A stretch of DNA of 64,000 nucleotides from Allosediminivita pacifica (GCF_003054175.1 NZ_QBKN01000001.1:248001-312000); one strand, 5' to 3'; shown: positions 26,827 through 38,245, counted from the stretch's first letter. A program made the numbers and translations. Notes: generated by a model not told the origin, from the letters alone.

Positions 26827-27966
26827 TCAGCGGGGACGGTGGATGTGGGCGCTCTGGACGAGGCCGAAGGCCACCATGAGCACCAGCATGGCCGAGCCGC
26901 CGTAGCTGACCAGCGGCAGCGGTACGCCCACCACCGGGGCAAGCCCCATGACCATGGACATGTTGACCGCGAAGAACAGGAAGAAGGTCAGCCCGATCCC
27001 GAGCGTCAGCAGCGAAGAGAAGCGGTCGCGGTTCTGCAGGGCCGAGAAGATGCAGAAGAGCAGCACCAGCACGTAGAGGATCAACAGCGAGACGCCCCCG
27101 ATGAAGCCGAATTCCTCGGCCAGCGTGTTGAAGATGAAGTCGGTGTGCTTCTCGGGCAGGAAGTTCAGCCGTGATTGCGTGCCTTGCATGAAGCCCTTGC
27201 CGGTCCAGCCGCCCGAGCCCATGGCGATCTTGGCCTGTGTGATGTGGTAGCCCGCCCCGAGCGGATCCGAGGAGGGATCGAGGAAGGTGTCGATGCGGCG
27301 GAACTGGTAGTCCTTGAGCAGCTGCCATTCGGTCCCGCGCGAGAGGAAGACGGTATAGATACCGCCGACACCTGCCGCGATAACGGTGGCGAAATAGGCC
27401 CAGTGCACGCCCGCGACGAACATCAGCAGCCCGCCCGCCATGACCAGCAGAAGTGCGGTCCCGAGGTCGGGCTGGATCAGCACGAAGGCGGTGGGCGCGA
27501 GGATGATCAGAACCGGCACCAATACCCAGAAGGGATGCGAGGTTTTTCGCAGCGGCAGCCAGTCGTAATAGGCGGCCAGCAGCATGATCATGGCGATCTT
27601 CATGAGCTCGGAGGGCTGCAGCCGGATGAAGCCGAGGTCGATCCAGCGTTGCGCGCCCATGCCGACGGAACCAAAGAACTCCACGAAGATCAGCAGCGCG
27701 AAGGTGCCGAGGTAGGCCAGCAGCGCCATGTTGCGCCAGAACCAGATCGGCACCATGGCCACCATGAACATGGCGGCGAGCCCCAGCACGTAGCGGCGCA
27801 TCTGCGGCTCGGCCCAGGGTTGAAAGGTGCCGCCGGCCACCGAGTAGAGCATCAGGAAGCCGACGCAGGCCACCGCGCTCAGCAGCAGCACCAGCGGCCA
27901 GTTGAGGTAGAGCACCTTGCGCCAGCCCGAGGGGACCGACTTGACGGTATATTCGAGGTAACTCAT
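26827..27966 (-). CDS. rodA: Peptidoglycan glycosyltransferase RodA (SEDS family)
   Basis: 379 residues, about ten membrane helices. SEDS landmarks are WIDLGFIRLQPSELMKIAMIMLLAAYYD, FVLIQPDLGTALLLVMAGG, SGGWTGKGFMQGTQSRLNFLPEKHTDFIFNTLAEEFGFIGG and the C-terminal PVVGVPLPLVSYGGSAML. It polymerises lipid II for side-wall growth together with PBP2. Its start overlaps the mrdA stop by 4 bp; it is the last gene of mreBCD-mrdA-rodA. Confidence 0.95.
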   Translation of the reverse strand: MSYLEYTVKSVPSGWRKVLYLNWPLVLLLSAVACVGFLMLYSVAGGTFQPWAEPQMRRYVLGLAAMFMVAMVPIWFWRNMALLAYLGTFALLIFVEFFGSVGMGAQRWIDLGFIRLQPSELMKIAMIMLLAAYYDWLPLRKTSHPFWVLVPVLIILAPTAFVLIQPDLGTALLLVMAGGLLMFVAGVHWAYFATVIAAGVGGIYTVFLSRGTEWQLLKDYQFRRIDTFLDPSSDPLGAGYHITQAKIAMGSGGWTGKGFMQGTQSRLNFLPEKHTDFIFNTLAEEFGFIGGVSLLILYVLVLLFCIFSALQNRDRFSSLLTLGIGLTFFLFFAVNMSMVMGLAPVVGVPLPLVSYGGSAMLVLMVAFGLVQSAHIHRPR

Positions 27967-29882
27967 GCGCGCGTCCGCTGTGCGGCTTCGCGTTCGAGGC
28001 GTTCGCGTTCGAGCCGTTCCTGCTGCGCCGAGATGCGGTCGCGGTCCTTGGTCGGGTAGACCTCGACGGGGGGCGCGCCGCCGTAGAGCGCTTGCAGCGC
28101 CACGTCCCGCGCGATGGGCCCCGCGACGGAGGACCCGCCGCCGCCGTGTTCGACCACGACCGAGACGGCGATGCTGGGGTTGTCGGCGGGCGCGAAGGTG
28201 ATGAAGAGCGCGTGGTCGCGTTCCTCCCAGTCGACGTCCTCGTTGCGCACCACGCGGTTCAGCACCTGCGCGGTGCCGCTCTTGCCGGCGATGCGCATGT
28301 CGTCACCGATCACACGCGAGCCATAGCCGGTGCCGCGCCGGTCGTTACTGACCGCGTACATGCCCTTCCAGATCTGGCGCAGGTGTTCGGGCTTGATGCC
28401 CAGATCCTCGCCCCCCTGCGAGGGCGTCTCGACACCGTTGAGGCTCTTGACCAGACGGGGCGAGATGCTGCGCCCGGTGGCCACCCGGGCGGTCATCACC
28501 GCCAGCTGCAGCGGCGAGGTCAGCACGTAGCCCTGGCCGATCGAAGCGTTGACCGTGTCGCCGATGCGCCATTCCTCGCCGCGCTCGCTGCGCTTCCAGT
28601 CCTTGTCGGGGACAAGGCCGCGGGTCACGGCGGACATGCCGATGTCGTAGGCCGTGCCGAGCCCCAGCCTGCGCGCCATGTCGGCGATCTTGTCGATGCC
28701 GACCTTGAGCGCGAGGTCGTAGTAGTAGACGTCGCAGCTTTCGCGAAGCGAGCCTTCCATGTTCAGGTGCCCGTGCCCGCCGCGTTTCCAGCAGCGGAAC
28801 TGCCGGGTGCCGACCTTGAGGTAGCCGGGGCACCAGACGGTTTCCTCGGGGCCGACCACGCCGGCCTCGAGCGCCGCAAGCGCGGTGACGACCTTGAAGG
28901 TCGAGCCGGGCGGGTAGGCGTCCTGCACGGTCTTGGAGGCAAGCGGCCGGTGGTTGTTGTCGCGCAGCTCGCCGTAGTCGGCGACCGAGATGCCCCGCAC
29001 GAACTTGTTGGGATCGTAGGAGGGCGCCGAAGCCACGGCCAGCAGGTCGCCCTTTTCGAGGTCCATGACCACGACCGAGGCGGATTCCTCGCCAAGGCGC
29101 GCCTGCACGTACTCCTGCAGCGACGCGTCGATGGTCAGCTGTAGGTCGTTGCCGGCCTCGCCCTCGCGGCGGTCGATCTCGCGCATGACGCGGCCCACGG
29201 CGTTGACCTCGACGCGCTTGGCGCCGGCCTCGCCGCGCAGCTGCTGCTCATACTTCGCCTCGATGCCGACCTTGCCGATCTGGAAGCGCGGGATGCGCAG
29301 CAGCGGCGGCGGATCCTCGTAGGCGGCCAGATCGCGATCCGACACAGGCCCCACGTAGCCCGCCACATGCGCGAAGAGTTCCTTGCTCGGGTAGATGCGG
29401 CTGAGGCCCACCTCGGGCGACACCCCGGGCAGGGCAGGGGCGTTGACGGCGACGCGGCTCACGGCCTCCCAGCTCACGCGGTCGGCAATGGTGATCGGCA
29501 GGAAGGGTGGGCTTCGGTCCATCTCGGCCAGCGCCCGGTTGAGTTCGCCCTCGTCCAGCTCGATCAGCTGCGACAGCCGCGCGATGACCTCTTCGACGTT
29601 GTCCGCGTCCTCGCGCACCATGGTGATGCGGTAGGCGGGCGCGTTCTCGGCGATCACGCGGCCCTCGCGGTCGAAGATACGGCCGCGCGCCGGCGGGATC
29701 AGACGGATGTTGATCCGGTTCTCCTCGGCCAGCAGGCGGAATTCGTCGGCTTGGTCGACCTGGAGCTGGCGCATGCGCAGGGCGAGCGCCCCGGCAAAGC
29801 CTAGCTGCGCCCCACCGAGGATGAGACCCCGCCGGGTGATGCGGCGGGAGCTTTCGGCCGTTTCGCGCGGTATGCGTCTCAT
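27963..29882 (-). CDS. mrdA: Penicillin-binding protein 2 (elongasome transpeptidase)
   Basis: 639 residues from ATG at 29882. One N-terminal membrane helix (about 20-36) is followed by the PBP dimer domain (RGRIFDREGRVIAENAP) and the transpeptidase domain: PPGSTFKV (active Ser, near 325), ESCDVYYYD (SxD/N motif, near 383) and AGKSGTAQV (KTG-type box, near 535). It cross-links peptidoglycan with RodA. The C-terminus is Arg/Glu-rich. It overlaps mreD and rodA by 4 bp each. An upstream extension of the frame is antisense read-through and not part of the gene. Confidence 0.95.
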   Translation of the reverse strand: MRRIPRETAESSRRITRRGLILGGAQLGFAGALALRMRQLQVDQADEFRLLAEENRINIRLIPPARGRIFDREGRVIAENAPAYRITMVREDADNVEEVIARLSQLIELDEGELNRALAEMDRSPPFLPITIADRVSWEAVSRVAVNAPALPGVSPEVGLSRIYPSKELFAHVAGYVGPVSDRDLAAYEDPPPLLRIPRFQIGKVGIEAKYEQQLRGEAGAKRVEVNAVGRVMREIDRREGEAGNDLQLTIDASLQEYVQARLGEESASVVVMDLEKGDLLAVASAPSYDPNKFVRGISVADYGELRDNNHRPLASKTVQDAYPPGSTFKVVTALAALEAGVVGPEETVWCPGYLKVGTRQFRCWKRGGHGHLNMEGSLRESCDVYYYDLALKVGIDKIADMARRLGLGTAYDIGMSAVTRGLVPDKDWKRSERGEEWRIGDTVNASIGQGYVLTSPLQLAVMTARVATGRSISPRLVKSLNGVETPSQGGEDLGIKPEHLRQIWKGMYAVSNDRRGTGYGSRVIGDDMRIAGKSGTAQVLNRVVRNEDVDWEERDHALFITFAPADNPSIAVSVVVEHGGGGSSVAGPIARDVALQALYGGAPPVEVYPTKDRDRISAQQERLERERLEREAAQRTRA

Positions 29883-30418
29883 AGCGAACGTCCCATCGGG
29901 TCGAAATCTCCGGGGGCGGTGTGGCGCACGTTCAGGAAGACGTGCGAGACCGCCACCACAAGCGGGTAGATCAGAACAGTGCCCACGTACTGGATCAGCG
30001 CCAAGTAAAGCGTGCCGGGCGATACGATCAAGAGGGCAAGCACAAAGCGATAGATCACGGTTATGGCAGCCAGCACGATGGCGACCGTCAGCCATTCCTC
30101 GAAGAAGGTGTTGTCGCGGATGCGCCGGTCGCGCCGCTTGAGCCACTCGGTAGCCATCAGCGCCAGTGCCGCCCAGAGCCCCGGCGGGCGCTGCAGGAGC
30201 AGGTCGCACAGCAGCATGACCCCGGCCACAAGCAGGGCGGGCAGGAAGTCCGGCCGCCTGAGCGCCCAGGAAAAGGTGACCGCGATCAGCAGATCGGGCG
30301 CCACAAGGCGGCTCGGCTCCATCTCGAAGGGCAGGAGATGGAAGAAGACCACCACCAGCGCGATCCCGACATAGCTCACGCGCATCAGCCAGACCTGTCC
30401 GGCGCGGGGGTCAGCCAT
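29879..30418 (-). CDS. mreD: Rod shape-determining protein MreD
   Basis: 179 residues starting MADPRAGQVWLMRVSYV, with about five to six membrane helices (IALVVVFFHLLPFE, DLLIAVTFSWALRRPDFLPALLVAGVMLLCDLLLQRPPGLWAALALMATEWL). Membrane component of the rod complex. This start overlaps the mreC stop by 8 bp; a longer frame to 30526 would lie wholly over mreC and has no membrane character. Confidence 0.9.
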   Translation of the reverse strand: MADPRAGQVWLMRVSYVGIALVVVFFHLLPFEMEPSRLVAPDLLIAVTFSWALRRPDFLPALLVAGVMLLCDLLLQRPPGLWAALALMATEWLKRRDRRIRDNTFFEEWLTVAIVLAAITVIYRFVLALLIVSPGTLYLALIQYVGTVLIYPLVVAVSHVFLNVRHTAPGDFDPMGRSL

Positions 30419-31337
30419 CTCCGGCGCTCGCGTCCGAATCCCCGCTCGTCGCGCCCTCGGGGTCCGAGTCGGGCAGTTCCGCCGGGGTGATGAGGGCGCT
30501 GGGCTGGTCCACCTGGCGCGCGCCATGGTCGCGCAGCACCCGAAGGAACTCGAGCCGCTCGTAGTCCGCGGCCAGCCGCGCCCTCAGGCGCCCGCCCGCG
30601 TCCTTGGCGACCTGGCCGATCAGCAGGCCGGGCGGAAAGACCTCGCCATCGCCCGAAGTGACGATGCGGTCGCCGGGGCGGACCTGCCCCGAATCCTCGA
30701 GGAAATCGATATGCGGCGCGCCGGTGTTGTCGCCCACCACAAGGGCCCGCTGGCCCGAAGGCTGGATCACCGCCGGGATGCGGCTGGTGGCATCGGTGAG
30801 CAGGATGACCCGGCTGGTGTTCTGCCCGACGCCCGAGATACGTCCGACAAGGCCGATGCCGTCCATGGTGGCCCAGCCGTCTACGATGCCGTCACGGCCG
30901 CCCACGTTGATGAGCACCGACTGCCGGAAGGGCGATCCGCTGTCGGCCAGCACGACGCCGGTGATGTAGGTCAGCCGCGGGTCGAGTTGCACGTTGTTGA
31001 GATCGCGCAGCCGGGCGTTCTCCTGTTCGAGCTGCAGGGCCGCTTCCTTCCAGGCCGTCATCTGGCGCAGCTCGCGGCGCAGTTCCTGGTTCTGGTCGTA
31101 GATCTGCTGGTAGCTGCGGAAATCGCGCAGGATGTTCACCGTGGCGGTGACCGGAGCCATGGCCCAGTCCATCTGCGGCACCACTGCGTCGACCACCTGC
31201 GCCCGGAACCGTTCCACGCGCGGGCTGTCGATTCGCCAGAACAGGAACAGCCCGAGCAGGCACATCACGAGAACCGTCAGAAGCAGGCGCTTCAGCGGAC
31301 CGGTATAATTGTCCTGGCTCGCGCGGTCCTGGGCCAA
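30411..31337 (-). CDS. mreC: Rod shape-determining protein MreC
   Basis: 308 residues from TTG at 31337 with GAGGAGG upstream. One membrane helix (about 14-32, LLLTVLVMCLLGLFLFWRI), a coiled coil (about 70-105, YQQIYDQNQELRRELRQMTAWKEAALQLEQENARL) and two beta domains with GRISGVGQNTSRVILLTDATSRIPAV. It is the periplasmic scaffold linking MreB to PBP2. The acidic tail (DPEGATSGDSDASAGDG) is non-conserved and common in Rhodobacterales. Confidence 0.92.
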   Translation of the reverse strand: MAQDRASQDNYTGPLKRLLLTVLVMCLLGLFLFWRIDSPRVERFRAQVVDAVVPQMDWAMAPVTATVNILRDFRSYQQIYDQNQELRRELRQMTAWKEAALQLEQENARLRDLNNVQLDPRLTYITGVVLADSGSPFRQSVLINVGGRDGIVDGWATMDGIGLVGRISGVGQNTSRVILLTDATSRIPAVIQPSGQRALVVGDNTGAPHIDFLEDSGQVRPGDRIVTSGDGEVFPPGLLIGQVAKDAGGRLRARLAADYERLEFLRVLRDHGARQVDQPSALITPAELPDSDPEGATSGDSDASAGDG

Positions 31338-31416
31338 GCGGGTGCCTCCTCACGCGGGGGTCGGTTCTGGTAGGTTGGCCGGTCTGCCCCTGCCATGGCA
31401 AGGGCGCACCGGGGGG

Positions 31417-33450
<2,034 letters not shown>

Positions 33451-33536
33451 TCACGCCAGCGAGCGTCGCGCCGCGCGGCATGCGCGCGGCGCCCAGCCGC
33501 TATCCCTCCGGAAATATCCAACGTGCGGAGTGCGTC

Positions 33537-36041
33537 ATGAAAACCCATGTCAAAGCCCTGGTGGTCGGCGGCGGCGCCGTCGGCACCTCGATCGCCTACC
33601 ACTTGGCCAAGGCCGGCTGGGAAGATGTTGTTCTGCTCGAACGCGACGAACTGACCTCGGGCTCCACCTGGCACGCCGCGGGCCTGCTGCCGCTCTTCAA
33701 CATGAGCTACGCCACAACGCACATCCACAAGTACTCGGTCGACTTCTACAAGACCCTCGAGGCCGAGACCGGGCTCAACGCCGGCTTCTCGGTCGTGGGC
33801 AACCTGCGCATGGCGCAGACGAAGGAGCGGATGGACGAGTACCGGCTCTATGCCACCACGGCCGAGACCTGCGACGTCCCCTACGAGTGGATGACGCCCG
33901 CGCAGATCAAGGAGCGCTGGCCGCTGGTGAACATCGAGGGGCTCGAAGGCGCGATCTTCCACCCCACCGACGGCTACATCAACCCCGCCGATGTCACCAT
34001 GGCCATGGCCAAGGGCGCCCGCCAGCGCGGCGTCACGATCGAGCGCAAGTGGCAGGTCGACGGCTACGAGTGGACCGGCTCCGAGTGGAAGGTGACGCTG
34101 ACCAAGATGGTCGAGAAGGGCGGCAACCTCGTCCCCTCCGAGGAAACCACCACGATCACCGCCGAACACGTCGTCACCGCCACCGGCAACCACGCGCAGC
34201 GCACGGCAAAGCTCCTGGGCATCAAGATCCCCGCCATCCCGGTCGAGCACCAGTTCATCGTGACCGAACCTGACCCGGCGCTGGTGGAATACCGCAAGAA
34301 CGGCGGCGCCGAGCACCCGGTGCTGCGTGACGCCGACGCCAAGTGGTACGTCCGCGAGGAACGCGGCGGCTGGATCCTCGGCCCCTACGAACGTAACGCC
34401 CCCGCGCGCTTCGAATACGGCGTGCCCGACAGCTTCCGCGCCGACCTCTTCCCGCTCGATCTCGAGCGGATCGAGGAAGAATACATGTCCATGATTCACC
34501 GGCTTCCTAGCTCGGAGGAAGTAGGTCTCAAGGATGATTTCAACGGCCCGATTTGCTACACGCCCGACGGCAACCCGTTGGTCGGCCCCGCGCCCGGCCT
34601 GCGCAACATGTGGCTGGCCGAGGGCTTCTCCTTCGGCATCACCGCCGCCGGCGGCACCGGCTACTACCTCGCCCAGATGATGGTCGAGGGCGAGGCCGAG
34701 ATCGACATGGCCAGCCTCGATCCCAAGCGCTACGGCAGCTGGATGACGACCGAATACGCCGCCCGCAAGAACGAGGAGGCCTACGAGCACGTCTACATCC
34801 TGCACCACCCCGACGAGGAACGCGAAGCCGCCCGCCCGCTGCGCACGGCGCCCGCCTACGACCGCCAGAAGGCGCTGGGCGCGCAGTTCGGCTCGGTCAA
34901 CGGCTGGGAACGGCCCAACTACTACGGCCCGCTCGACGCGCCCGCCGATTTCGACCACGAGGCGCGCAGCTTCCGCCGCGGCGGCTGGTGGCAATACGCG
35001 GTGGACGAGGCCAGGGCCGTGCGCGAAGGCGCGGGCCTGATCGACGCCACCGCCTTCACCAAGCACCTGGTCAAGGGCCCCGGCGCCACCGCCTTCCTCG
35101 ACTGGTTCACCTGCAACAAGCTGCCGAAGGTCGGGCGCATCAACCTGACCTACGCGCTGACCGACCACGGCACCACGCGCACCGAATACACCATCGTGCG
35201 GCTGGCCGAGGATGAATACTACCTCATCTCCGCCGGGGCCTGGACCGCCTATGACGGCGACTACCTGCGCAAGGCCGCCGACGACAAGAAGGCCGAAATG
35301 GGCTGGATCGAGATCCAGGACGTGACCACCCAGTGGGGCGTCTTCGCGATCGCGGGTCCGAAGTCGCGCGACGTGCTGAAAGAGATCGTCAAGGACGCCG
35401 ATCCCGAGACCGTGCTGGGCAACAAGCGTTTCCCCTGGCTTTCCTGCCGCGACATCGAGCTCGGCATGGTGCCGGTGCGCGCCATCCGCGTGGCCTATAC
35501 CGGGGAACTCGGCTGGGAGCTTCACCACCCGATCGAGATGCAGAACCACCTCTGGGACCTGCTGATGAAGGCGGGCGAAAAGCATGGGCTGAAGCTTGTC
35601 GGCGGCCGCGCCCAGAACTGGCTGCGCCAGGAGAAGAGCTACCGCGCCTTCGGGCACGAGCTTGGCCGCGACGCCACCCCGCTCGAGGCCGACCTGCCGC
35701 GCTTCGTGGATCTTTCCAAGGACTTCCACGGCAAGGCGAAGCTCGAGGAAACCGGCATCCGCAGCAAATGCGTGACCGTGCTCATCGACGGTCCCGAGGA
35801 TGCCGATCCCTGGGGCCGCGAGGCGCTCTATACCGAGGACGGCACCCGCGTCGGCCGCCTCACCTCGGGCGGCTACTCGGTGGCCTTCGGCAAGGCCATC
35901 GGCATGGGCTACGTCTCGCCCGACCTCGCCGTCGCGGGCACCAAGCTCAAGGTGAAGATGCTCGACAGCCTCTGGGACGCCACCGTGACCGAGGACAGCC
36001 CCTACGACCCGAAGAACGAAAAGCTCCGGGCCGACGGCTGA
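33537..36041 (+). CDS. FAD-dependent dimethylglycine/sarcosine dehydrogenase-type protein with GcvT domain
   Basis: 834 residues from ATG with GGAG upstream. The N-terminal DAO/FAD domain (VVGGGAVGTSIAYHLAKAG, LERDELTSGSTWHAAGLLPLFN) contains the HAAG segment where flavin is covalently bound to His in mitochondrial DMGDH. A central FAO_M region (about 375-430) is followed by a GcvT folate-binding domain (about 450-740: DATAFTKHLVKGPGA, YTGELGWELHHP) and GCV_T C-terminal barrel (VGRLTSGGYSVAFGKAIGMGYV). It demethylates an N-methylated glycine or related amine and passes the C1 unit to tetrahydrofolate. The precise amine is not decidable. Single gene with no clear partner subunits. Confidence 0.87.
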   Translation: MKTHVKALVVGGGAVGTSIAYHLAKAGWEDVVLLERDELTSGSTWHAAGLLPLFNMSYATTHIHKYSVDFYKTLEAETGLNAGFSVVGNLRMAQTKERMDEYRLYATTAETCDVPYEWMTPAQIKERWPLVNIEGLEGAIFHPTDGYINPADVTMAMAKGARQRGVTIERKWQVDGYEWTGSEWKVTLTKMVEKGGNLVPSEETTTITAEHVVTATGNHAQRTAKLLGIKIPAIPVEHQFIVTEPDPALVEYRKNGGAEHPVLRDADAKWYVREERGGWILGPYERNAPARFEYGVPDSFRADLFPLDLERIEEEYMSMIHRLPSSEEVGLKDDFNGPICYTPDGNPLVGPAPGLRNMWLAEGFSFGITAAGGTGYYLAQMMVEGEAEIDMASLDPKRYGSWMTTEYAARKNEEAYEHVYILHHPDEEREAARPLRTAPAYDRQKALGAQFGSVNGWERPNYYGPLDAPADFDHEARSFRRGGWWQYAVDEARAVREGAGLIDATAFTKHLVKGPGATAFLDWFTCNKLPKVGRINLTYALTDHGTTRTEYTIVRLAEDEYYLISAGAWTAYDGDYLRKAADDKKAEMGWIEIQDVTTQWGVFAIAGPKSRDVLKEIVKDADPETVLGNKRFPWLSCRDIELGMVPVRAIRVAYTGELGWELHHPIEMQNHLWDLLMKAGEKHGLKLVGGRAQNWLRQEKSYRAFGHELGRDATPLEADLPRFVDLSKDFHGKAKLEETGIRSKCVTVLIDGPEDADPWGREALYTEDGTRVGRLTSGGYSVAFGKAIGMGYVSPDLAVAGTKLKVKMLDSLWDATVTEDSPYDPKNEKLRADG

Positions 36042-36042
36042 C

Positions 36043-36834
36043 ATGCGCCGCGCCGCCATCATCGCAGTGCTCCTGCTCTCGGTGCTGGCGGCGCTTTTCT
36101 TCCAGCGCAACCCGGTGACCGGCGGCGCGCAGCGCTATGCCACCACGGTGGCGGCCTCGGCCGGGGGCGTCTACCTGACCCTGCGCTCGCTCAACGCCTT
36201 CCTCTCCACCGCGCAGGAGATCGAGGTCGGTGGCACTTTCCTCGTCTCCGGCACGGCGCACCCCTCCAAGGCCCTCGAACCCGTCGACGATACGGTGGAG
36301 CGCGTCGCGGGCCTTGTCTTCTTCGTCATGGTTGCCACCGGCGTGCTGTCGGTGGCCATGGGACCGGCCAGCGCGCTGGGCTACGCCATGCTCACCCTCG
36401 CGGCGGCGCTCTGGCTGGTCACGGCGCGGGGCGGGCAGGGCGCGCGCGTCGCACGCCGGCTGGGCTGGTACGGGGCCTTTCTCGGCCTCGCCGTGCCCCT
36501 CTCCTTCCTGCTGGCCGCGCTTCTCTCCGAGCTGATGACGGCGAGCGTCATGGCGCAGAACGCCGCGATCCTCACCGAGATCACCGCGCAGGCCGATCCG
36601 GCCCTTGTGCCCGAGGCCCCAGACAACGGCTGGCTGCCGGACATCGGTGGCATGTGGGACGATCTCGACCGCTACCGCAGTCTCGCGGGCGGCATCTACG
36701 CCCGTGCGGACGAACTTATCGCGAGCCTGATCTCCATCCTCGCGGTCTTCCTCTTCCGCCTGCTGATCCTGCCCGCGCTGCTCATGGGCGGGCTCCTCGT
36801 CGTGGCCCGCAATCTCGCCCGCCCGGCGTCCTGA
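36043..36834 (+). CDS. Hypothetical membrane protein
   Basis: 263 residues, starting 1 bp after the dehydrogenase stop. One N-terminal hydrophobic segment (MRRAAIIAVLLLSVLAALFF), then about three or four further membrane helices (VERVAGLVFFVMVATGVLSVAM, ALGYAMLTLAAALWLVTA, GAFLGLAVPLSFLLAALLSELM, LISILAVFLFRLLILPALLMGGLLVVA). The periplasmic loop DIGGMWDDLDRYRSLAGGIYARADELI may be helical. I do not recognise a family. It is transcribed with the upstream gene and followed by a conserved repeat element. Confidence 0.75.
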   Translation: MRRAAIIAVLLLSVLAALFFQRNPVTGGAQRYATTVAASAGGVYLTLRSLNAFLSTAQEIEVGGTFLVSGTAHPSKALEPVDDTVERVAGLVFFVMVATGVLSVAMGPASALGYAMLTLAAALWLVTARGGQGARVARRLGWYGAFLGLAVPLSFLLAALLSELMTASVMAQNAAILTEITAQADPALVPEAPDNGWLPDIGGMWDDLDRYRSLAGGIYARADELIASLISILAVFLFRLLILPALLMGGLLVVARNLARPAS

Positions 36835-36863
36835 CCCCTCGATTCTTCTTGGCACAAGTATCC

Positions 36864-36898
36864 CGGGGGAGGCCCGCAGGGCCGGGGGCAGAGCCCCC
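36864..36898. repeat. 35-nt repeat, copy 1 (REP-like double hairpin)
   Basis: Begins CGGGGGAGG and ends GAGCCCCC. It contains two small palindromes, GGCCC-GCA-GGGCC and GGGGGC-AGA-GCCCCC. The same 35 nt occurs exactly at 38211-38245. It lies between convergent gene ends. Confidence 0.8.
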
Positions 36899-36905
36899 GC
36901 CGACC

Positions 36906-37655
36906 TCAAACCCAGGCAAACGCCCGTTCCAGTTCCGCGACACCGCCGCTTTCGAAGCAATCGCCGTGCGCCACCACGATGTGCTCCGGCGCCCAGGCCT
37001 TCATCACCGCCAGCGCCCGAGGCGCCCGCGCGTGCCGGCCTAGGTAGCTCAGCCGCAGGTCCAGCGGCAGCCGCCCCCGGGGCGCCAGCGCCCCCGAGAC
37101 CCGCAAAAGCCTGCGGAACAGCGGCGAGCGCACCCGCTCTGGCGCGAAGTTCTCGATGAGATCGGCCAGCACCAGGGTCCGGCTCCCGCGGTGAAAGAAG
37201 ACCACCTCCTCGATGAGCTGCGAGCCGCGGAAAACCACCTGGTCGATCGCGCCCGCCCAGTCGGGCGGCGCGGCATCGCCGAGGTCGTCGGTAAAGTCCA
37301 CCTCGATCCCCTGCGACGCGGCCCGTTCCCGCACCCCGGGCGAGGCCCAGACCCGCGCCGCGGGGAAAAGCGCCGCCCAGGCGGGGATATGGGCGTAGTG
37401 GATCGCGTTGGGCGACACGATGTACGCCACCTCGCCAAGCGCCGAAACCTCCGCCACCAGCCCCGGCGCCGCCTCCACCGGCGACCAGAGCCAGAGCCCG
37501 CCGCCAGGCAGACGGATCACCACCATGCGCGTGGTGAAGGGCAGCGCGGTCGGCCCGTAGCGCATGGAGATCACGCCGCCGTCCGCGATCCAGATCCCCG
37601 GGCCGAACGGCTTCAACACGTGCAGCGGCCTGTAGGGCTCCAGCAGTCCGGTCAT
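36906..37655 (-). CDS. DUF4336-type protein (metallo-hydrolase-like fold)
   Basis: 249 residues starting MTGLLEPYRPLHVLKPFGPGIWIADGG. The pattern IVSPNAIHYAHIPAWAALFPAARVWASPG, HRGSRTLVLADLIENF and HIVVAHGDCFESGG resembles DUF4336, a distant metallo-beta-lactamase relative. The HYAH, D and HGD residues could be remnants of a metal site, but HxHxDH is absent. Function unknown. Divergent from the YtoQ gene with 70 bp between starts. Confidence 0.75.
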   Translation of the reverse strand: MTGLLEPYRPLHVLKPFGPGIWIADGGVISMRYGPTALPFTTRMVVIRLPGGGLWLWSPVEAAPGLVAEVSALGEVAYIVSPNAIHYAHIPAWAALFPAARVWASPGVRERAASQGIEVDFTDDLGDAAPPDWAGAIDQVVFRGSQLIEEVVFFHRGSRTLVLADLIENFAPERVRSPLFRRLLRVSGALAPRGRLPLDLRLSYLGRHARAPRALAVMKAWAPEHIVVAHGDCFESGGVAELERAFAWV

Positions 37656-37725
37656 GACATCCCCCCGTTTGTCCCCACACCCAAAGAACCCTATGACCAT
37701 GACGACACCACGACAGGAGCATGCC

Positions 37726-38175
37726 ATGACCCTCAAGGTCTACCTTTCCGGGGAAATCCACACCGACTGGCGCGAGGTCATCACCAGTGGCGCCGCCGGT
37801 CTCGACGTCGCCTTCGACGCCCCCGTCACCGACCATGCCGCCAGCGACGACTGCGGTGTCGCCATCCTCGGGGCCGAGGACGACAAGTTCTGGCACGATC
37901 GCAAGGGCGCGCTGATGAACGCCATCCGCACCCGCAAGGGGATCGAGCAGGCCGACGTGGTCGTCGTGCGCTTCGGCGACAAGTACAAGCAGTGGAACGC
38001 GGCGTTCGATGCGGGCTTCGCCGCGGCGCTGGGCAAGTCGCTCATCGTCCTGCAACCGCCCGAGCACGACCACGCCCTCAAGGAAGTCGACGCCGCTGCC
38101 CTTGCGGTGGCCCGCACCCCCGAGGAGGTCGTGCAGATCCTCACCTACGTCCAGAAGGGCATGCTGCCGGGCTAG
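37726..38175 (+). CDS. YtoQ-family protein
   Basis: 149 residues from ATG (MTLKVYLSGEIHTDWREVI). The sequence YLSGEIHTDWR, GAEDDKFWHDRKGA, NAIRTRKGIEQADVVVVRFGDKYKQWNAAFDAGFAAALGKSLIVLQP is characteristic of YtoQ, a small nucleoside 2-deoxyribosyltransferase-like fold of unknown function. AGGAG lies 8 nt before the chosen ATG; an upstream in-frame ATG at 37654 is unlikely. Confidence 0.82.
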   Translation: MTLKVYLSGEIHTDWREVITSGAAGLDVAFDAPVTDHAASDDCGVAILGAEDDKFWHDRKGALMNAIRTRKGIEQADVVVVRFGDKYKQWNAAFDAGFAAALGKSLIVLQPPEHDHALKEVDAAALAVARTPEEVVQILTYVQKGMLPG

Positions 38176-38210
38176 GGCGCGCCCGGCGCTCCTTCTCACC
38201 CCAAATACCT

Positions 38211-38245
38211 CGGGGGAGGCCCGCAGGGCCGGGGGCAGAGCCCCC
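38211..38245. repeat. 35-nt repeat, copy 2 (REP-like double hairpin)
   Basis: Identical to 36864-36898. It lies just after ytoQ and is followed by another hairpin (GGCTTTCC-GCA-GGGAAAGCC). The nucleotides just upstream (AAATACCT versus AAGTATCC) are also similar, so the family unit is probably longer than 35 nt. Confidence 0.8.

Noticed and set aside
36864-38245. Repeat pair considered as a CRISPR
   Set aside because: Only two copies, 1.3 kb apart, with genes between them and no regular spacers or cas genes.
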